8,777 nt of DNA, taken from NCBI GenBank assembly GCA_012329085.1, contig JAAXQB010000310.1:1-8777 (forward strand). Direction: 5' to 3'. This DNA is from Methanosarcinales archaeon (GTDB lineage Archaea; Halobacteriota; Methanosarcinia; Methanosarcinales; Methanosarcinaceae). Under the pieces are notes generated by a model. It saw nothing but the letters and a program-made list of their open reading frames with translations, made no database searches and was not told where the DNA came from. Positions 4,806 through 8,777 of the stretch are shown one piece after another (position 1 is the first letter of the stretch; each line of letters opens with the position of its first letter). The position numbers were made by a program, and so were the translations under genes.

Positions 4806-6038
4806 ATGAAAATTAATAAACCGCGAGGCACACGAGATTTTCTTCCAAAAGAATCAACACAAAGAAAAGAAATAGAAAATAGAATGCGAAAAGTAGTAAA
4901 TCGATGGGGTTATGAAGAAATTATAACTCCTGCGTTTGAACATCTTTCACTATTTACATTAAAATCAGGAGAAGGAATTGTAGGCGAATTATACAATTTT
5001 AAAGATAAAGGCGAACGAGAACTAACTCTTAGACCTGAACTTACAGCTCCAGTTATGAGGGCATATGTAAATGAAATGCAATCAATGCCAAAACCTATTA
5101 AATTATTCTACTTTGAAAATTGTTTTAGGTATGAACGCCCACAAAAAGGAAGATATAGAGAATTTTGGCAATTTGGCGTAGAGTTAATTGGCAGTAAAAA
5201 TCAAACTGCTATGGCAGAAATTATAGCACTTGCAATCGATATGTTAAATGCTGCAGGTGTGAAAGGTAAATTGCACATTGGAAACATTGGACTTGTTAAA
5301 ACTATTTTAAAAGATCAAAGCGTAGAAGAACAAAGTGCAATTATGCGACTTGTCGATAAAAAAGATTATGATGCACTTGATACATACTTTAAAGAAATAT
5401 CCATATCAAAAGAACTTAAAGAACAATTTAAGGATTTAATATCCGCAAATAATCAAGATGCGATTGAGAAAATGCATTCTCTAATAAATTGTACAAATGA
5501 GCTTATGGAATTTAAAAAAATGTTGAGTTATCTTGATGTATATGAGGTAGATTATGAAATAGATTTTGGAATTGCAAGAGGGCTTGATTATTACACTGGA
5601 ACAGTTTTTGAAGTTTATGCAGATGGACTTGGTGCACAAAATCAGGTATGCGGGGGTGGCTCTTATGAGCTTATTAAATTATTTGGAGGGCAGAATACAC
5701 CTTCAATAGGTTTTGGGATTGGGTTTGACCGTATAATGGAAATAACTAAAATAAAACCTACTTGTATTCCAAAAGTTGTTATTATTTCAAAAGATAATGC
5801 AAAAAAGCAAGCAATTAAAATTGCAAATACTATACGAGTTAATTCAGATGTGTCTGTACATATTGATGTTATGGCAAGAAATTTTAAGGCACAACTTGCT
5901 TTTGCAAATTCAATTTGTGCAGATTATGCATTATTTATTGGTGAAAAAGAAATTGAATTGGATAAAGTTACATTAAGATGCATGAAAACAGGGGTGCAAA
6001 ATTTATTAAGCATTGATGAAGTTATAAATAAAATATGA
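4806..6038 (+). CDS. hisS: Histidyl-tRNA synthetase (archaeal class II)
   Basis: Charges tRNA-His with histidine using ATP; cytosolic, normally a homodimer. 410 residues, the usual length. The N-terminus begins INKPRGTRDFLP (3-14), the family's opening motif. Motif 1 lies in the following helix and strand (to about 45, ITPAFE). RPELTAPVMR (76-85) and motif 2, FRYERPQKGRYREFWQFGVE (107-126), carry the ATP-contacting Arg. The histidine-specific motif RGLDYYTGTVFE is at 258-269. Motif 3 is GGGSYELIKLFGG (283-295) with SIGFGIGFDRI (300-310). The C-terminal anticodon-binding domain spans about 323-406. All class II signatures are intact. The ATG at 4806 sits directly before the conserved N-terminus, so the start is secure. 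It follows a repeat cluster and appears to have its own promoter; no gene lies close downstream. The sequence is of archaeal type throughout. Confidence 0.97.
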   Translation: MKINKPRGTRDFLPKESTQRKEIENRMRKVVNRWGYEEIITPAFEHLSLFTLKSGEGIVGELYNFKDKGERELTLRPELTAPVMRAYVNEMQSMPKPIKLFYFENCFRYERPQKGRYREFWQFGVELIGSKNQTAMAEIIALAIDMLNAAGVKGKLHIGNIGLVKTILKDQSVEEQSAIMRLVDKKDYDALDTYFKEISISKELKEQFKDLISANNQDAIEKMHSLINCTNELMEFKKMLSYLDVYEVDYEIDFGIARGLDYYTGTVFEVYADGLGAQNQVCGGGSYELIKLFGGQNTPSIGFGIGFDRIMEITKIKPTCIPKVVIISKDNAKKQAIKIANTIRVNSDVSVHIDVMARNFKAQLAFANSICADYALFIGEKEIELDKVTLRCMKTGVQNLLSIDEVINKI

Positions 6039-6104
6039 TGGTGCTGATTTTATTAATTGTGTGCATATTATTTTGAATTTATTAATTGTTAGAAAATATT
6101 GATT

Positions 6105-6291
6105 TTATATGATTAATGTACAAAGTTTAAGCTTCTTAATTAATTCATACCATTTGCAGATATTATATTCACTCGTTTTATAAAATAGAATAAATCATTT
6201 TCAGATTAATAAGTTCATATAAATTTTCAATTATGCCTGTGTCTGATTTTAAAATATATATTTTATTTTTAGATTCGAAGTTAGCAATTAT
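6105..6291 (-). pseudogene. Possible decayed coding remnant, unrecognised
   Basis: On the minus strand one frame is open for about 37 codons (6291 to TAA at 6178-6180) and reads, for example, ANFESKNKIYILKSDTGI and IENLYELINLKMIYS. A second frame continues to TAA at 6105-6107 with EYNICKWYELIKKLKLCT. Read together across one frameshift they look more like protein than random AT-rich sequence. There is no convincing start and no family I recognise. Chance open frames are common at this base composition, so this is tentative. Confidence 0.22.
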
Positions 6292-6323
6292 TCACACAAT
6301 TTATTATTTAGTCATCAAATAAC

Positions 6324-6439
6324 GCTCATTTGTTCCAAATGAGCAAACGCTCGTTCGTTCGAAAATCAAAGATTTTCTCATACGCTCATTCGTTCGAAAA
6401 TCAGAGATTTTCTCATCCGCTCATTCGTTCTGAATGAGC
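6324..6439 (-). repeat. Hairpin repeat cluster 7, inverted, with a 35-bp tandem repeat
   Basis: Reading the minus strand: a signature-type hairpin (6419-6439); then two 35-bp units of GAACGAATGAGCG plus GAAAATC/GATTTTC hairpins (6396-6412 loop AGA; 6361-6377 loop AAA on the plus strand), then GAACGAACGAGCG; then a second signature hairpin with changed stem, GCTCATTTG/CAAATGAGC (6324-6344). This is the only cluster in the opposite orientation. Confidence 0.85.
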
Positions 6440-6440
6440 T

Positions 6441-6593
6441 ATAAAAAATTGAGGTTTTTTAGCATCCCTTTCAAAAAGTATGGTAAAGTATATATTTATA
6501 TTGTCTAAATCATTTATTTAAATATACTTTCTATTTCAAAACAATATCAGTTGCCATTAGATATTAAGTGGATGAAACTGAATATAATTTAGC
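6441..6593. other. Spacer with no recognised gene
   Basis: AT-rich sequence between the inverted hairpin cluster and the decayed frame upstream of truD. GCTATAAAAAA at 6438-6448 can pair loosely with TTTTTTAGC at 6455-6463. I see no RNA gene or convincing reading frame. Confidence 0.4.
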
Positions 6594-7006
6594 ATGCTCA
6601 CATTTGATCTATTTACCCTCTAATTTGAAGCGGATACATTTTTTATTAGTTCATTAATAAATCAAGCTCAAATAATTAGAATATAGAAAATTATTCAAAA
6701 CATCTCAGAAATCAAATATAATGAAGCAATATACTCATTATTTATAATATTTTTTATAACATATTGTAGTATTTGTAAAAGTGAATTAAAATTAAATGAG
6801 AATTATAATCGATACACAATTTTAAGCTATGATATTAAATAGTGATTTAGACAATATCAAGAATACATATGACTTTAAGAAAATAATAAATTTATCTAGG
6901 TCAGAATAAAATAGATGTCGCAACTTTTGCACAACATAATATATTAGACTCTCTATTATTAATCCAAATACATGCATGCTTTGCACAAACCAATATTAAT
7001 ATATGA
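6594..7006 (+). pseudogene. Probable decayed gene upstream of truD, unrecognised
   Basis: Three successive frames on the plus strand give protein-like stretches. From 6594: FEADTFFISSLINQAQIIRI, TAG, then KIIQNISEIKYNEAIYSL and KSELKLNENYNRYTILSYD, with TAA and TAG codons inside. From 6829 in another frame: LNSDLDNIKNTYDFKKIIN. From 6890 in the third frame: GQNKIDVATFAQHNILDSLL followed by LIQIHACFAQTNINI. The last frame ends in TGA at 7004-7006, so its stop overlaps the truD ATG as ATGA, the usual arrangement of coupled genes in an operon. I infer a gene that once preceded truD and has decayed by two frameshifts and at least two nonsense changes. I do not recognise its family. Chance open frames are a real alternative. 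Confidence 0.35.
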
Positions 7007-8325
7007 AATTAGAAATTCCAGAAACAGAAAAACAAATTGGCATTGAATTATATTGCACAGATTCAGATGGTATTAAAGGCATACTTAGGCAAGAAGTACA
7101 AGATTTTATTGTAAATGAAATTTCAAACATCAAAGAATTGGAAGAAGGAAAACATCTTATTCTTAACTTTACAAAACGAAATTGGGATTTGCATCACATA
7201 ATAAGAAATCTTTCAAGGAAACTTGGAATTAGCCAAAAACGAATTGGATATGCAGGAACCAAAGATAAAAGAGCAATAACTAAACAAAAAATAAGCATAT
7301 ACAATATACAAAAGGAGGTCATTGACTCAATTAAGATTAAAGACTTAGATCTTGAATTTAGGGGATATTCAAATAAGCAAATTCAATTGGGCGATCTTAT
7401 AGGCAATGAATTTAAGATTACAATTAGAAATATTGAGTTAGATGAACAAACATTACATTCAAGAATTAAATGCACAGCAGATAAAATTAAAGAGTTAGGC
7501 GGAGTTCCTTGTTTTTTTGGAATACAAAGATTTGGGGCATTTAGACCAATCACACACGATATTGGAAAATCCATAGTAAAAGGAAACCTCAAAGAAGCAG
7601 CGATTGCATATATTGCAAAATCTTACATCCATGAACCACTTGAAACAAGAAGAGTAAGAGATTTTGTATTTAAAACTCATGATTATGATTATGGACTTAA
7701 AGAATATCCATTACATCTTAGATATGAGCGCGCCATGATGCATCATCTTAAAACAAATGTAGATGATTTCATTGGTGCATTTACCGTTCTTCCAAAAGGA
7801 ATTTATAAAATTTTTATTCATGCATACCAATCATACATTTTTAATAAAATTTTATCCAAAAGAATTAAAGAGGGACTTCCTTTAAATTCTGCAATTGACG
7901 GAGATATTGTATGTTTTAAAAGTGATATTGGATTGCCAAATGTTCATAAAACTCAAAAAGTCACACTTAAAAATCTTGCAGGAATTAATAATTTAATTAA
8001 ACGAAAACGCGCGTTTGTGACTGCACCCCTTATAGGATATGATACAGAATTTGCATCAGGTAGAATGGGGGAGATTGAAATGCAAGTTTTTAAAAATGAA
8101 AATATTTCTTGCGAATATTTTAAAATACCAGATATGTCAGATATGTCATCTAAGGGTATGAGGAGGGAGATTTTACTTTCTGTAAATCCAAAATTTAAAG
8201 TAGAATCAGATGAATTAAATTCTAATATGTTTAAAACAACACTTGAATTTTCATTACCAAAAGGGAGTTATGCAACCACAGTTTTAAGGGAATATATGAA
8301 AGCTGAACCTATTGATATGAGTTGA
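7003..8325 (+). CDS. truD: tRNA pseudouridine(13) synthase TruD
   Basis: Isomerises uridine to pseudouridine in tRNA (position 13 in studied family members). 440 residues, normal for the archaeal TruD/Pus7 group, which is larger than the bacterial form. The catalytic motif GYAGTKDKRAITKQKISIY (82-100) contains the nucleophile D88. Motif II is GVPCFFGIQRFG (167-178). The TruD-specific insertion follows to about residue 320, then the catalytic fold resumes with APLIGYDTE (341-349). The N-terminus contains the VxEI-type strand (FIVNEI, 35-40). The conserved end LPKGSYATTVLREYMK closes the fold. Oddity: motif II normally has Asn before the aromatic pair (NYF/NFF); here it is Cys170. The ATG at 7003 has no Shine-Dalgarno and overlaps the stop of the decayed frame upstream as ATGA. 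A perfect hairpin (8362-8384) lies shortly after the stop. Confidence 0.95.
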   Translation: MKLEIPETEKQIGIELYCTDSDGIKGILRQEVQDFIVNEISNIKELEEGKHLILNFTKRNWDLHHIIRNLSRKLGISQKRIGYAGTKDKRAITKQKISIYNIQKEVIDSIKIKDLDLEFRGYSNKQIQLGDLIGNEFKITIRNIELDEQTLHSRIKCTADKIKELGGVPCFFGIQRFGAFRPITHDIGKSIVKGNLKEAAIAYIAKSYIHEPLETRRVRDFVFKTHDYDYGLKEYPLHLRYERAMMHHLKTNVDDFIGAFTVLPKGIYKIFIHAYQSYIFNKILSKRIKEGLPLNSAIDGDIVCFKSDIGLPNVHKTQKVTLKNLAGINNLIKRKRAFVTAPLIGYDTEFASGRMGEIEMQVFKNENISCEYFKIPDMSDMSSKGMRREILLSVNPKFKVESDELNSNMFKTTLEFSLPKGSYATTVLREYMKAEPIDMS

Positions 8326-8346
8326 TTTAATTGAATTTTATTTCTG

Positions 8347-8388
8347 TATATAATTTATAAAGCTCGTTCTCAGAGAGAACGAGCGTTT
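8347..8388 (+). repeat. Hairpin repeat cluster 8, directly after truD
   Basis: A half palindrome, TATATAATTTATAAA, runs into a perfect 10-bp stem (GCTCGTTCTC at 8362-8371, AGA, GAGAACGAGC at 8375-8384) followed by GTTTATTATA. Compared with the signature hairpin, both arms have changed together (CATTCG/CGAATG to CGTTCTC/GAGAACG). By position, 37 nt after the truD stop, it could also end the truD transcript. Confidence 0.75.
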
Positions 8389-8684
8389 ATTATACACTTA
8401 ACACTCGAACTTTTTAGAATGATGTTCAAAGAAATTTCCTTTTTTCTCGGAAATGTCAAATCATTATTATTGGAAAATTTAAGAATATTTTTATTGTATG
8501 AAATTTATAACATTGCACATTCAGAAAAAATTTAATTTTTTGTTGTTTTAGAAATTATACAATTATTTAAAATACAAAAAAATTATTTAAAAGACTTGTT
8601 GCAAATTAAAGATTATGCCTATAAAAATTTTGATTTGCCCCTCTTTTTGCCCTACCAATTATATATTTCTATGAATTTTTGATA
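8389..8684. other. Spacer without a recognised gene
   Basis: AT-rich. Degenerate repeat material is visible at 8401-8457 (ACACTCGAAC, TTCAAAG, and ATTTCC pairing with GGAAAT), similar to the tails of clusters 2 and 5. AATTATTTAAAA occurs twice at about 8560-8590. No RNA gene or intact reading frame was found. Confidence 0.4.
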
Positions 8685-8734
8685 GCTCATTTGGAACAAA
8701 TGAGCGTTTAATTTTTAGGGTTTTTCAAAACCCT
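8685..8734 (+). repeat. Hairpin repeat cluster 9
   Basis: The signature hairpin with a changed stem, GCTCATTTG (8685-8693), GAA, CAAATGAGC (8697-8705), is followed by GTTTAATTTTT and a second hairpin, AGGGTTTT (8717-8724), TC, AAAACCCT (8727-8734). The ATTTG/CAAAT stem also occurs at 6324-6344. Confidence 0.8.
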
Positions 8735-8746
8735 CCTATGTAAAAA

Positions 8747-8777
8747 CTTTTATATCAGATAAATTATAATTATGGGG
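8747..8777 (+). promoter_or_regulatory. Possible promoter and start of a gene running off the window
   Basis: CTTTTATATC is a TATA-like box about 20-25 nt before an ATG at 8772. Only two codons (Met-Gly) are inside the window, so this is a guess from spacing. Confidence 0.2.

Noticed and set aside
5776..5976. 66-codon frame inside hisS
   Set aside because: It is an out-of-frame shadow in the anticodon-binding domain region.
6345..6430. CRISPR array
   Set aside because: The tandem units are contiguous 35-bp repeats of two or so copies with no variable spacers and no cas genes.
8362..8384. Hairpin after truD as a dedicated intrinsic terminator
   Set aside because: It belongs to the dispersed repeat family and lacks a strong T-run, so terminator function is possible but not its defining identity.

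Overview
The window looks like a piece of a very AT-rich euryarchaeal chromosome. The histidyl-tRNA synthetase and the large TruD are of archaeal type. A DUF1616 membrane protein and a BofA-family protein sit nearby without any sporulation genes, a combination I associate with methanogens, ANME archaea and their relatives (inference). Most starts lack a clear Shine-Dalgarno sequence and have TATA-like boxes a short distance upstream, as expected for archaeal leaderless or short-leader mRNAs. I saw no rRNA, tRNA or CRISPR array.

Layout: (1) 1-444: hairpin repeats around a 54-codon remnant of an AlkD-like DNA alkylation repair gene on the minus strand. (2) 445-1290: aroE, minus strand. (3) 1291-1858: a MITE-like element with imperfect terminal inverted repeats that encloses a hairpin cluster, then another hairpin and a promoter-region repeat. 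(4) 1859-2404: a small orphan protein with a PD-(D/E)XK/NERD-like nuclease signature. (5) 2527-2808: BofA-family membrane protein. (6) 2809-3277: the densest hairpin cluster. (7) 3278-4150: DUF1616 membrane protein with a hairpin/poly-T terminator. (8) 4350-4588: remnant of an IS4-type transposase, cut off where a hairpin element begins. (9) 4806-6038: hisS. (10) 6039-7002: probably decayed coding sequence plus an inverted hairpin cluster with a 35-bp tandem repeat. (11) 7003-8325: truD. (12) 8326-8777: two more hairpin clusters.

The intact genes are housekeeping functions (shikimate pathway, tRNA-His charging, tRNA pseudouridylation) and conserved archaeal membrane proteins. They are separated by long spacers and do not form one evident operon.

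The striking content is between the genes. At least nine clusters of perfect or near-perfect hairpins, mostly with 3-nt loops, recur in a partly fixed order. Their stems change in a compensatory way from copy to copy. Two broken genes end at the edge of such an element. I read this as a mobile or recombination-prone family of structured repeats, but the window shows no enzyme that certainly mobilises it.
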